Assembly: GCA_945870085.1 (NCBI GenBank)
Contig: CAMBQX010000018.1
Location: 1 to 16,860, forward strand
Direction: 5' to 3'
DNA from: Bifidobacterium breve
Lineage (GTDB): Bacteria > Actinomycetota > Actinomycetes > S36-B12
Length of the DNA stretch: 16,860 bases
How positions within the stretch are numbered: position 1 is the stretch's first letter; every line of letters starts with the position of its first letter. Under the pieces are notes generated by a model, which searched no databases, was not told the DNA's origin, and saw only the letters and a list, made by a program, of their open reading frames with translations. Positions 7,379 to 14,230 of this stretch are shown piece by piece. A program made the position numbers and the translations under genes.

Positions 7379-7860
7379 CGGATATACGGCTCGACTTTTA
7401 CGATGTCAACCGACATCTCCTTGCCATTGGCCAGCTGATAAACGGCACTTTCGCCAACGCGCTTGTGAATTACCGCTGAACCCAGTGGTGAGGTGGGGGA
7501 GTAAACCTCGATTGAGGCGTGCGCTGCTTCTTCGCGTGAGCCCAACAAAAAAGTTTCGACTTCGCCGTCGGATGGGAATCGCACGGTTACGACTTTGCCC
7601 TGAGCTACTTCGTCAGCTTCGGCATCGGGCACACCGATCTGTGAGCTCTCCAAGAGTTGACGCAGTTGACGAATCCGGGCCTCACTCTTGCCCTGTTCCT
7701 CTTTTGCGGCGTGGTAGCCGCCGTTCTCCTTTAAGTCACCTTCTTCACGAGCGAGTTCAATGCGCTTGGTGATCTCGGTGCGGCCCGGGCCTTCGCGCTC
7801 GGCAAGTTCACCTTGTAGTCGGTCATATGCCTCTTGGGTCAGCCAAGTTACTTCGCTCAT
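7375..7860 (-). CDS. greA: Transcription elongation factor GreA
   Basis: 161 residues from ATG 7860, the normal GreA length. GreA rescues backtracked RNA polymerase by stimulating cleavage of the extruded RNA 3' end through its N-terminal coiled coil. The coil spans about residues 8-76; its acidic tip GDLKENGGYHAAKEEQ (41-56) carries the Asp and Glu that complete the polymerase active site. The C-terminal FKBP-like domain includes PTSPLGSAVIHKRVGE. An upstream ATG at 7887 would add nine residues and has no promoter or ribosome-site support; TACCCT ends 8 nt before ATG 7860. The DUF4307 gene lies 60 bp upstream in the same direction. Order greA-DUF4307 with divergent mca matches my recollection of Mycobacterium. 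Confidence 0.95.
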   Translation of the reverse strand: MSEVTWLTQEAYDRLQGELAEREGPGRTEITKRIELAREEGDLKENGGYHAAKEEQGKSEARIRQLRQLLESSQIGVPDAEADEVAQGKVVTVRFPSDGEVETFLLGSREEAAHASIEVYSPTSPLGSAVIHKRVGESAVYQLANGKEMSVDIVKVEPYIR

Positions 7861-7868
7861 GAAAGACG

Positions 7869-7874
7869 AGGGTA
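7869..7874 (-). promoter_or_regulatory. Putative -10 element (TACCCT) of greA
   Basis: TACCCT on the minus strand ends 8 nt before ATG 7860, leaving a leader of zero to two bases. No Shine-Dalgarno is visible. One of seven similarly placed TANNNT hexamers in the window. Confidence 0.4.
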
Positions 7875-7920
7875 ACGGTGAATTCATAAAAGGGGAACTG
7901 CGAGCGTGAATCGTTATCGA

Positions 7921-8394
7921 TTATGGGGACCAGGGCTGGTTTGGCGGTACGACACCGGGCGGGAATTGGGGTTGGATCACATTCGCGGTGGGCCCGACAC
8001 TGCATCCCAAGAGTTCGAGGACATAGGCGGGCGCCAAGGTGCGAAGCTCATAATCAACGCGCACAGTTGCTGCTCCGGGCTCAAGGGTGATGGCGGCGTA
8101 GCCGACATCGGCTCTGGATTTGTCTTGTGCGCGCACAACGCAAGTGACGGTGTCTGCCGCCTGGCGTTGCACGTCGAATGTCACTGACACATGGTCGGGA
8201 GCGACGTCATCCCAGGTGATTAGGGTGGCGGTTAGCGTGTCGCGATTTAGTCCGAGTGAGACAAAAATGAGGGCGGCCACAAAACCCACTATCAAAAGAG
8301 TTGCCCCGATAATGGTGCCTATTGGTCGTCGATCTAGCCCATATCGGGCGATCATCTGCGGGGAGAGTTGGTCCCGGCGAAATGGCGAAGGCAT
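7921..8394 (-). CDS. DUF4307 family membrane protein
   Basis: 157 residues from ATG 8394. The short N-terminus has the ARYGLDRR pattern usual before the membrane segment in this family. One transmembrane helix follows (about 24-47, IGTIIGATLLIVGFVAALIF). The rest (48-157) is probably an extracytoplasmic beta-rich domain, with VTFDVQRQAADTVTCVVRAQ resembling the family core, ending in a proline-rich tail (PPNQPWSP). Function is unknown; it is conserved next to greA and mca in Actinobacteria. A longer frame to 8535 runs through the mca coding region and is rejected. The ATG at 8394 overlaps head to head with the mca ATG at 8393. A TAGTGT hexamer 7 nt upstream supports this start. Confidence 0.82.
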   Translation of the reverse strand: MPSPFRRDQLSPQMIARYGLDRRPIGTIIGATLLIVGFVAALIFVSLGLNRDTLTATLITWDDVAPDHVSVTFDVQRQAADTVTCVVRAQDKSRADVGYAAITLEPGAATVRVDYELRTLAPAYVLELLGCSVGPTANVIQPQFPPGVVPPNQPWSP

Positions 8395-9286
8395 GAATGC
8401 CACACTAATGCTTGTGTACCCAGACCTGCGCCTCATGGCGGTCCATGCCCACCCCGATGATGAATCGAGCAAGGGTGCCGCCGCTACTGCTAAATATGCG
8501 GCCGAGGGAGTTGAAGTCTTGGTGGTGACCTGCACCGGCGGTGAGCGTGGCGACGTACTAAATGCGCAGGCGGCCGCCGAGGTTGCCGAACTTGGCCTGG
8601 AGGAAGTACGCCGCCGGGAGATGGCGCGGGCCGCTGAGATTTTGGGGGTGCGTCAAGTTTGGCTGGGTTTCCCAGATTCTGGCTTCCCGGAGGGCGACCC
8701 GCTGCCTCCGCTGCCAGCGGGTTGCTTCGCGGCCTTGCCGCTCGAACTCGTCGCCTCGCCGTTGGTCGCACTGATACGTGAATTTCAGCCACAGGTTGTC
8801 ACCACCTATGACGAAAATGGTGGTTACCCGCATCCAGACCATATCCGCACCCATGAAGTGACCATGGCCGCGGTTGATGCAGCCGCTGACCCCGCGATGT
8901 ACCTAGGTGTTGGCGGTGCGCCGTGGCAGGTTTCCAAGGTCTACTACAACCAACAGTTCAGTAAGCAGCGGGTGCTGGCGCTGCACTTGGCAATGACGGA
9001 TGCTGACTTGGAATCCCCTTATGACGATTGGCTCAAAGACTGGAAGGATCGTCCGGAGGATGCGGATCGACTAACAACTCGTGTTGATGCGGCCGCGTGG
9101 TTTGAGGTCCGCGACCAGGCACTGTTGGCGCATCGGACCCAGATCGACCCCGAAGGGCGGTGGTTCGCGGTTCCGATGGAACTACAAAAATCAGTTTGGC
9201 CGACCGAAGATTTTCAACTGGCGAGATCAACCATTGCCGTTGAACTACCGGAAAATGATTTATTCGCAGGACTAAGGGGCAGGTAA
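8393..9286 (+). CDS. mca: Mycothiol S-conjugate amidase
   Basis: 297 residues from ATG 8393. Mca cleaves mycothiol conjugates of electrophiles and drugs into GlcN-inositol and a mercapturic acid for export, so it is part of actinobacterial thiol detoxification in the cytoplasm. This LmbE/PIG-L-fold zinc enzyme shows AHPDDESSKG (19-28), which supplies His20 and Asp23 as zinc ligands and the general-base Asp, and the third-ligand motif YPHPDHIRTHE (145-155). TGGERGDVLN (48-57) is also typical. The paralog MshB, the deacetylase of mycothiol synthesis, has the same fold; the neighbours and the LRLMAVHAHPDDESSKGA opening favour Mca. The ribosome site (GAAGG, 8387-8391) is very close to ATG 8393, so ATG 8408 or GTG 8414 are possible alternatives. 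The TAA stop overlaps the next ATG (TAATG). Confidence 0.93.
   Translation: MNATLMLVYPDLRLMAVHAHPDDESSKGAAATAKYAAEGVEVLVVTCTGGERGDVLNAQAAAEVAELGLEEVRRREMARAAEILGVRQVWLGFPDSGFPEGDPLPPLPAGCFAALPLELVASPLVALIREFQPQVVTTYDENGGYPHPDHIRTHEVTMAAVDAAADPAMYLGVGGAPWQVSKVYYNQQFSKQRVLALHLAMTDADLESPYDDWLKDWKDRPEDADRLTTRVDAAAWFEVRDQALLAHRTQIDPEGRWFAVPMELQKSVWPTEDFQLARSTIAVELPENDLFAGLRGR
8402..8407 (-). promoter_or_regulatory. Putative -10 element (TAGTGT) of the DUF4307 gene, inside mca
   Basis: On the minus strand TAGTGT ends 7 nt before ATG 8394, the leaderless arrangement. If real, the promoter lies within the first codons of the divergent mca gene. Confidence 0.45.
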
Positions 9287-9546
9287 TGGAACCAGATCCG
9301 AATAGCGAACTAAGTAAGCTCATCGACGGCGCGGGGCCCATTGCCGGGCTTTTTGTCCTGGCCTTGGGAGTTGCCTTGGTGCTGCTTTGGTTTTCACTTA
9401 ATCGTCAAATGAAGCGGATTAACCCTGACCTGCCGATGGGACGAGGCAATAGCGAAGACATTGACGATGAAGGACAAGCCGCGGATCTCGAACTGAACAA
9501 TGAGGCGCTTGAGCGCGGAGCAGATGAGCAAGCACCCAACTCCTAG
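9286..9546 (+). CDS. Small single-pass membrane protein downstream of mca (Rv1083-like by position)
   Basis: 86 residues. One hydrophobic helix at about 16-36 (IAGLFVLALGVALVLLWFSL) is followed by a basic turn (NRQMKRINPDLP) and a strongly acidic tail (EDIDDEGQAADLELNNEALE). By the positive-inside rule the tail faces the cytoplasm. Its ATG overlaps the mca stop as TAATG, so translation is coupled. A small membrane protein in the same place follows mca in Mycobacterium as I recall, and that synteny is the best clue. Function is unknown. It overlaps the SURF1 gene by 23 bases. Confidence 0.8.
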   Translation: MEPDPNSELSKLIDGAGPIAGLFVLALGVALVLLWFSLNRQMKRINPDLPMGRGNSEDIDDEGQAADLELNNEALERGADEQAPNS

Positions 9547-10303
9547 CGCGCTGCTCCGCACGGCGCTCACGCCGCGCTGGATTGGTTTCGCGTTGCTAGC
9601 GACCATCTTCATGATCGGCTGCGTGGGATTAGGGCGTTGGCAGTGGGATAGAACCCAAGACATCATTCAAGCCGAACAGGCATCGAGGTCGGCACCACGC
9701 GCCATTGAAGAAGTCGCGGTGCCCGGTGGCAACTTGGCGAATGAATTAATTGGCCAACCGGTTTTCGCTAAGGGAAGTTATGAGGCCGCTGGCCAGGTGC
9801 TGGTTTTAAATCGCTCATTTGCTGATCAACCCGGAGTCTGGGTTGTGACCCCACTTCGACTATTTGACGGGTCACTTATCGCGGTACTGCGCGGTTGGCT
9901 CCCTGACCCCACAGCACCGGGTGTAGTGCCGCCGGCGGTCGCAGTGGTGGTAACCGGTGTGGTGCAACCAGACGAGGGCTTCTATGCCGATGCTAAGCCG
10001 GACTCTGGCACCTTAGTCGCTATTTCGAGCGTCGAACTGCGCAAACTTTGGGGCCCGGAGACCAGGCCCGGGTATATCACTTTGGCCACCCAGCAACCCA
10101 CGTTCACGCCGGGTCCGACACCGGTACCGCCAACCGTGGTTACCGGCAATGTCGCATTCCCGATCCAGAATCTCTTCTACGCCATTCAATGGTTAATCTT
10201 CGCGGCCTTCGCCAGTTTCGTATATGGACGCTGGCTGTGGCGCGATGCGCAAGAAATGAGTGCTAAGGATGGCGATTTTTCGACTACGGTTACGTCGTCA
10301 TGA
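9524..10303 (+). CDS. SURF1 family cytochrome oxidase assembly protein
   Basis: 259 residues from ATG 9524. The track of conserved SURF1 features is complete: an N-terminal helix (about 19-37) leading into GLGRWQWDRTQ (36-46), the central VLVLNRSF and WVVTPLRLFDGSLIAVLRGWLP, and a C-terminal helix (NLFYAIQWLIFAAFASFVYGRW) with the conserved Q-W in its start. SURF1 helps insert haem a into subunit I of aa3-type cytochrome oxidase, in the cytoplasmic membrane. An earlier in-frame ATG at 9500 would add eight residues and overlap further into the preceding gene; I prefer 9524, where GGAG lies just upstream, but not firmly. Its stop overlaps the kinase start (ATGA). Being coupled between mycothiol and sugar-kinase genes is unexpected. 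Confidence 0.87.
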   Translation: MSKHPTPSALLRTALTPRWIGFALLATIFMIGCVGLGRWQWDRTQDIIQAEQASRSAPRAIEEVAVPGGNLANELIGQPVFAKGSYEAAGQVLVLNRSFADQPGVWVVTPLRLFDGSLIAVLRGWLPDPTAPGVVPPAVAVVVTGVVQPDEGFYADAKPDSGTLVAISSVELRKLWGPETRPGYITLATQQPTFTPGPTPVPPTVVTGNVAFPIQNLFYAIQWLIFAAFASFVYGRWLWRDAQEMSAKDGDFSTTVTSS

Positions 10304-11208
10304 TTTATGTAATTGGTGAGGCGTTAATCGACATTATCGTCGACGCTGAGGGCAAGGTCCTGGCAACAGTTGTGGGTGGGGCACCATTGAATACGGCCCG
10401 CACGATCTCACGTCTTGATGTTGCAGCAACTTTCCTGGGCGGGATCTCGACCGATACCTTCGGTAATCGCATCATGCGACTGCTTGCCGAAGACGGAGTG
10501 CGCTACGCACTTGGTAGTCAGGTGCCTGAGCCAACCACGCTGGCGATTGCCGAGCTTGATAAAAACGGTGCAGCAACATATCGATTCGTCATGGATAAGA
10601 CTTCGGCCACCGCCGTTACCCCTGATGCTGCGCTGGCGGCGATTGGGTCAGATTGCCGAGCCTTACACGCTGGCACACTCGGCTTGGTTTTGCAGCCACT
10701 TGCCGATGCCACTCGCGCTGTTGTCGAGTCCTCACCTGCCGATCGAATCGTGATGATTGATCCGAATTGCCGGCCGAGTGTTATGGAGTCTTCTGACACC
10801 TTCAGGCGCACCCTTGATTCAGTCCTTGCCCGCGCAGATATCGTAAAAGTAAGTGGCGATGATCTCGCTTTCATGATCCCGGCCTTAGATGCGCAGACCG
10901 CGGCCGAGGAGTTGCAGCGCGAAAGTGGAGCGCTGGTCCTCTTTACCGACGGTGCCAATTCAGTCCAGCTAATCACGGCGGCCGAGACAGTTACCCTTGA
11001 GGTACCGAAGGTTAAGGTGGTTGACACCGTTGGTGCCGGCGACTCCTTCAGCGGAGGATTCTTGGCGCAATGGTTGGGTCGGGGGCTACGCCGCAACGAC
11101 CTTACGGACCTAGCCGCCGTGGTCGAGGCGGCAACTTTTGGGATTAAAGTGGCGGGTATCACCTGTCAACGCGCCGGTGCGGATCCACCACGCGCGAGTG
11201 AACTGTAA
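10300..11208 (+). CDS. PfkB-family carbohydrate kinase (fructokinase-like)
   Basis: 302 residues, a normal ribokinase-family length. The N-terminal motif is VGGAPLNTARTISRLD (25-40) with the substrate-binding Gly-Gly and Asn. The C-terminal signature DTVGAGDSFSGGFLA (242-256) includes the catalytic base D248 and the anion hole GAGD. MIDPNCRPS (152-160) is common in fructokinases, so fructose is a reasonable but unproven substrate; ribose and 2-keto-3-deoxygluconate kinases share the fold. It acts in the cytoplasm with ATP. The ATG overlaps the SURF1 stop by four bases, putting it in the mca-SURF1 run. No other sugar gene lies beside it, so the operon gives no hint of substrate. Confidence 0.88.
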   Translation: MIYVIGEALIDIIVDAEGKVLATVVGGAPLNTARTISRLDVAATFLGGISTDTFGNRIMRLLAEDGVRYALGSQVPEPTTLAIAELDKNGAATYRFVMDKTSATAVTPDAALAAIGSDCRALHAGTLGLVLQPLADATRAVVESSPADRIVMIDPNCRPSVMESSDTFRRTLDSVLARADIVKVSGDDLAFMIPALDAQTAAEELQRESGALVLFTDGANSVQLITAAETVTLEVPKVKVVDTVGAGDSFSGGFLAQWLGRGLRRNDLTDLAAVVEAATFGIKVAGITCQRAGADPPRASEL

Positions 11209-11214
11209 GCAGGT

Positions 11215-11220
11215 TAGCCT
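11215..11220 (+). promoter_or_regulatory. Putative -10 element (TAGCCT) of the DUF3817 gene, leaderless
   Basis: TAGCCT ends 6 nt before ATG 11227, in the 18-bp gap after the PfkB kinase gene. No Shine-Dalgarno is visible, so a leaderless transcript is likely. Confidence 0.5.
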
Positions 11221-11226
11221 GACACC

Positions 11227-11577
11227 ATGGGAAAAATCGGTGGTGCCGCACTTCGTTACCGCATCATGGCCTGGGTTACCGGGGTAGTTCTTGGCTGCCT
11301 AACCATTTGGCTCATTGTGGGCTATGGGTTCATGGATTACGCAAACACCGATGTCAAGCCGGATCTGTACCGGCTGCTGTGGACAGCCCACGGGTGGCTG
11401 TACTTCATTTATCTAATTGTTGGTGTCGACCTAGCGTTTCGGATGCGTTACAGCATTTGGCGCACCCTCGGCATATTAATTGCCGGCACCGTGCCCTTCA
11501 TGTCTTTCGTGTCAGAATATTTCGTTCACAAGGACGTTGTCGCAAGGGTAGCGGTGCTGCAGGGCGACCCTTCTTAG
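11227..11577 (+). CDS. DUF3817 integral membrane protein
   Basis: 116 residues with three hydrophobic helices at roughly 13-36, 49-70 and 79-97. The second contains WTAHGWLYFIYLIVGVDLAFR, and AHGWLY.IYL is the part by which I recognise DUF3817. These short membrane proteins are frequent in Actinobacteria; their function is unknown. ATG 11227 is the first usable start and has a TAGCCT hexamer 6 nt upstream. It converges on ung, with a long inverted repeat between the two stops. Confidence 0.82.
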   Translation: MGKIGGAALRYRIMAWVTGVVLGCLTIWLIVGYGFMDYANTDVKPDLYRLLWTAHGWLYFIYLIVGVDLAFRMRYSIWRTLGILIAGTVPFMSFVSEYFVHKDVVARVAVLQGDPS

Positions 11578-11586
11578 TTAGCGTGA

Positions 11587-11649
11587 GTGCGCACGTTTTG
11601 GTCGTGAAATCGGGTGAAAATGACGATTTCACGACCAAAACGCGCGCAC
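11587..11649. repeat. 26-bp near-perfect inverted repeat, possibly a bidirectional terminator
   Basis: Arms 11587-11612 and 11624-11649 are reverse complements with one mismatch (A11593 against C11643). The loop is 11 nt. It starts 9 bp after the DUF3817 stop and ends 17 bp before the ung stop, filling the 89-bp gap between convergent genes. Neither strand shows a U-tract after the stem, so it is not a textbook intrinsic terminator, though Actinobacteria often use stems without one. The core TTTTGGTCGTGAAATCG occurs in both arms and I did not see it elsewhere in the window. It could instead be a dispersed palindromic (REP-like) element. Confidence 0.85.
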
Positions 11650-11666
11650 CCATCGGCAACCTGTTG

Positions 11667-12344
11667 CTAGGTAAGTGACCAGTTGATCGGGTCGACGCCG
11701 AGCTCATAAAGAAACTCGTTCGCCTGGCTAAATGGTTTAGAACCGAAGAATCCTCGGTCGGCCGACATCGGGCTCGGATGCGCGCTCGCGATGATCGGCA
11801 CATCGGGTAATGCAGGCGCGAGCGACTGGGCATCCTTGCCCCATAAAATTGCGACAAGGGGCTGATCATCGCGATCAACGAGAGCTTTGATCGCGGCGTC
11901 GGTCACTTGCTCCCAGCCGATGCCCCGGTGGCTGCCAGATTCACCGGCTTGCACGGTGAGCACTCGGTTAAGTAGCAGCACTCCCTGCGTCGTCCACGCT
12001 GACAGGTCGCCATGAGGCGGGGTTGCGACGCCCAGATCGCTGGCCAACTCCTTGAAAATATTCTGCAGACTACGCGGTAGTGGCCGAACACCCGGTGCAA
12101 CCGCAAATGAGAGCCCGATCGGGTGCCCCGGGGTGGGGTAAGGATCTTGGCCAACTATCAGCACTCGCACATCGGGCAGTGGTTGTGTGAATGCCCGCAA
12201 AATTTGGTCACCGGCCGGTAGCCACGGGCGCCCACCCGAAGTCTCGGCTCGCAGAAATTCACCAATAGCGGTGATGGTGTCCGCTTCGCCGGAAAGTGCA
12301 TCAACCCACGTGGGATGCACCAACTCACTTAGCGGCTTTGTCAC
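11667..12344 (-). CDS. ung: Uracil-DNA glycosylase, family 1
   Basis: 225 residues from GTG 12344. UNG removes uracil from DNA, made by cytosine deamination or dUTP incorporation, starting base excision repair. The water-activating motif GQDPYPTPGH (65-74) has the catalytic D67; its PYPTPGHP form is the actinobacterial version of E. coli PYHGPGQA. GVLLLNRVLTV (121-131) holds the uracil-binding Asn126, and AHPSPMSADRGFFGSKPFS (188-206) is the DNA-intercalation loop with the catalytic His189. Length is normal for the family. The start lies 9 bp past the modC stop, so read-through from the molybdate operon is possible. A TAGATT hexamer 6 nt upstream of the GTG suggests its own leaderless transcript. 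Confidence 0.96.
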   Translation of the reverse strand: MTKPLSELVHPTWVDALSGEADTITAIGEFLRAETSGGRPWLPAGDQILRAFTQPLPDVRVLIVGQDPYPTPGHPIGLSFAVAPGVRPLPRSLQNIFKELASDLGVATPPHGDLSAWTTQGVLLLNRVLTVQAGESGSHRGIGWEQVTDAAIKALVDRDDQPLVAILWGKDAQSLAPALPDVPIIASAHPSPMSADRGFFGSKPFSQANEFLYELGVDPINWSLT

Positions 12345-12350
12345 GCCGGC

Positions 12351-12356
12351 AATCTA
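12351..12356 (-). promoter_or_regulatory. Putative -10 element (TAGATT) of ung, leaderless
   Basis: On the minus strand TAGATT ends 6 nt before GTG 12344. Its first three bases are the TAG stop codon of modC. Leaderless transcripts accept GTG starts in Actinobacteria, so the GTG is not an objection. Confidence 0.5.
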
Positions 12357-13430
12357 GCGCGACCCAGTTGGATCAAGATGGGTTGGGTAAACGTCCAGGT
12401 CAACGGCTTTGACGCTTACCCAGACTCGGGTACCAGGTGCCAGGCCAAGTTCGGCGACGGCGCCGGGGGTGACAGCGGCGACAACATCTGGGGGACCATC
12501 AATTTGCACTCGCACCCGATCATGTGAGGCTTCCAGAGCCATGACTGTGCCGGGCCAGACATTGCGCGGACTACCCTCGGGCTGCACGCGGTGCACCGAA
12601 ACCGATTCGGGGCGAATTACCGCAAGCACCGGACCAGATGTATCAACATCGGCCGTGTGCAATACACCCCCATCGTCAAGGGTTAACTCACCGCGCAGGG
12701 TATTGCCGCGCAGCAATGTGACCCCAATCAGTGCGGCTGCATAAGGGGTAGCAGGGCGCCGGGCTATCTCAGCAGGAGTGGCATCTTGCACGATCGTTCC
12801 GCTTTCCAACACTATGACTCGATCGGCCAGCAGCATCGCATCAAGTGGGTCATGGGTTACGAAGACAGTGCATCCAGCAAAGGTTGAAAGCTGCTGAGCA
12901 AGTTCGATGCGGATCTTGGATCTAGTTTGAATGTCGAGGGCGGCAAGTGGTTCATCGAGTAGCAGCACATCAGGTTTAGTTGCCAAAGCCCGTGCCAGCG
13001 CAACACGTTGCGCTTGACCACCTGAGAGTGAGGCCGGCCTCCGTTCGGCGAGATCATCGATTCCGAGTTGAGTCAGAATTTCTCGGGCAAGTTGATCGGC
13101 GGCCTTGCGGCCACTCCCGCGTGATCTGGGGCCGAATGCGACATTTGCCAAGACGGTCAGGTGGGGAAATATTGCGTAGTCCTGAAAGACAAATCCAACC
13201 GATCTGGCCGGCGGCGGTAGAAAGATTTTTTTAGCATCGTCAACGGTGACAGCATTAATAGTGATAGAGCCAGTATTAACCGCGCTTAAGCCGGCAATGG
13301 TTCTCAGTAACGTGGATTTGCCGGCACCATTTGGGCCGAGTATTGCAATCACGCTGCCGGGTTCGAACTGTGCTTTGAACTTTAGGGTGAACTCACCTCG
13401 ATGTGAAGTGAAGTTGGCGGTAACGCTCAT
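12354..13430 (-). CDS. modC: Molybdate ABC transporter ATP-binding protein
   Basis: 358 residues. It hydrolyses ATP to drive molybdate import through ModB. Walker A is GPNGAGKST (32-40), the Q-loop is FQDYAIFPHLTV (Q83), the signature LSGGQAQRVALARAL (135-149), Walker B DVLLLDEPLAALD (154-166) and the switch THD (192-194). Residues from about 290 to 352 are a TOBE/Mop domain (GTVMALEASHDRVRVQI and AELGLAPGTRVWVSVKAVDL), which binds oxyanion and can inhibit the pump. A TOBE domain and the modA-modB context distinguish it from other importer ATPases; tungstate is an alternative substrate. It overlaps modB by ATGA, and its TAG stop falls inside the probable ung promoter. Confidence 0.92.
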   Translation of the reverse strand: MSVTANFTSHRGEFTLKFKAQFEPGSVIAILGPNGAGKSTLLRTIAGLSAVNTGSITINAVTVDDAKKIFLPPPARSVGFVFQDYAIFPHLTVLANVAFGPRSRGSGRKAADQLAREILTQLGIDDLAERRPASLSGGQAQRVALARALATKPDVLLLDEPLAALDIQTRSKIRIELAQQLSTFAGCTVFVTHDPLDAMLLADRVIVLESGTIVQDATPAEIARRPATPYAAALIGVTLLRGNTLRGELTLDDGGVLHTADVDTSGPVLAVIRPESVSVHRVQPEGSPRNVWPGTVMALEASHDRVRVQIDGPPDVVAAVTPGAVAELGLAPGTRVWVSVKAVDLDVYPTHLDPTGSR

Positions 13431-14230
13431 GAGGAGCCCGGCCTAAGGTAGCGGCCGCGAAGTGCCACCAACACCACTATGCAAACCGTTAGCATCACCA
13501 GGCTCAACGCAATGGCGGTTGACCTATCAGTCTCAAGGGCTTGATAGACAGCCAGTGGCATCGATTGGGTGACTCCAGGGAAGTTGCCGGCGAAGGTGAT
13601 GGTGGCACCGAATTCGCCCAAAGCGCGGGCCCAGCAAAGTACAGCTCCGGCCAGTAGCGAGGGCCCCACGAGGGGCAAGGTGATCCGCCGAAAGGTTGTC
13701 CACTGTGAGGCACCAAGTGTCGAAGCCGCATCCTCGAATCGACCATCGAGAGAGCGAAATGCGCCCTCCATGGTGATGATCAAGAACGGCATCGCAACAA
13801 ATGTCGCGGCAATAACGACTCCGGCCGTGCTGAATGGCAATTGGATACCCAGGCCGGAGTAGAGCCATTGGCCCACCAGCCCGCGCCGACCGAAGGCGGT
13901 CAGCAAGATCACTCCGGATACCACCGGTGGCAATAGCAGTGGCACGATCACCAATGCGCGTAGCACCCGGGTACCGGGAAGTATTTCCCGCGCGAGCAGC
14001 CAGGCCAGCGGGGTGCCTATCACGATGGCGATTGCGGTGGCCGCAATCGAGGTGATCAACGAGATGCGCAATGCTTCAAGGGCGACCTGGGAGGTGAGGA
14101 TGGCCCCGAATGAGCCCCACGGTGCTTCGGCAAGTAGCCCGACCAACGGTATAACGAGGAAAGCAATCGCTACTAGGCCCGGAATCAAGAGAAATAGCGG
14201 CCGCTGTGAAGTTGGTTGGCTCCTGTTCAC
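13427..14230 (-). CDS. modB: Molybdate ABC transporter permease
   Basis: 267 residues from GTG 14230, whose bases overlap the modA stop as GTGA. A longer frame starting at GTG 14263 adds eleven residues and overlaps modA more deeply; the coupled start is preferred. The protein has five to six membrane helices: PLFLLIPGLVAIAFLVIPLV near the N-terminus, then ALRISLITSIAATAIAIVIG, LVIVPLLLPPVVSGVILLTA, AGVVIAATFVAMPFLIITM and a C-terminal VMLTVCIVVLVALRG. The cytoplasmic EAA loop is DAASTLGASQWTTFRRITLP, where the conserved G and the final LP contact ModC. Its type matches ModB of the CysTW family. It sits in the cytoplasmic membrane. Confidence 0.92.
   Translation of the reverse strand: MNRSQPTSQRPLFLLIPGLVAIAFLVIPLVGLLAEAPWGSFGAILTSQVALEALRISLITSIAATAIAIVIGTPLAWLLAREILPGTRVLRALVIVPLLLPPVVSGVILLTAFGRRGLVGQWLYSGLGIQLPFSTAGVVIAATFVAMPFLIITMEGAFRSLDGRFEDAASTLGASQWTTFRRITLPLVGPSLLAGAVLCWARALGEFGATITFAGNFPGVTQSMPLAVYQALETDRSTAIALSLVMLTVCIVVLVALRGRYLRPGSS

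Noticed and set aside
8120..8392. N-terminal extension of 91 residues on mca
   Set aside because: It overlaps the DUF4307 gene antisense, is unlike Mca, and the family starts just before LRLMAVHAHPDDE.
10518..11162. Minus-strand open frame of 214 codons opposite the PfkB kinase gene
   Set aside because: It is Ser/Thr/Ala-rich with no recognisable motif and mirrors the codon structure of the kinase, whose motifs are intact.
11307..11878. Open frames on both strands running through the inverted repeat
   Set aside because: They appear only because the palindrome lacks stops in those frames; they overlap DUF3817 and ung out of frame.
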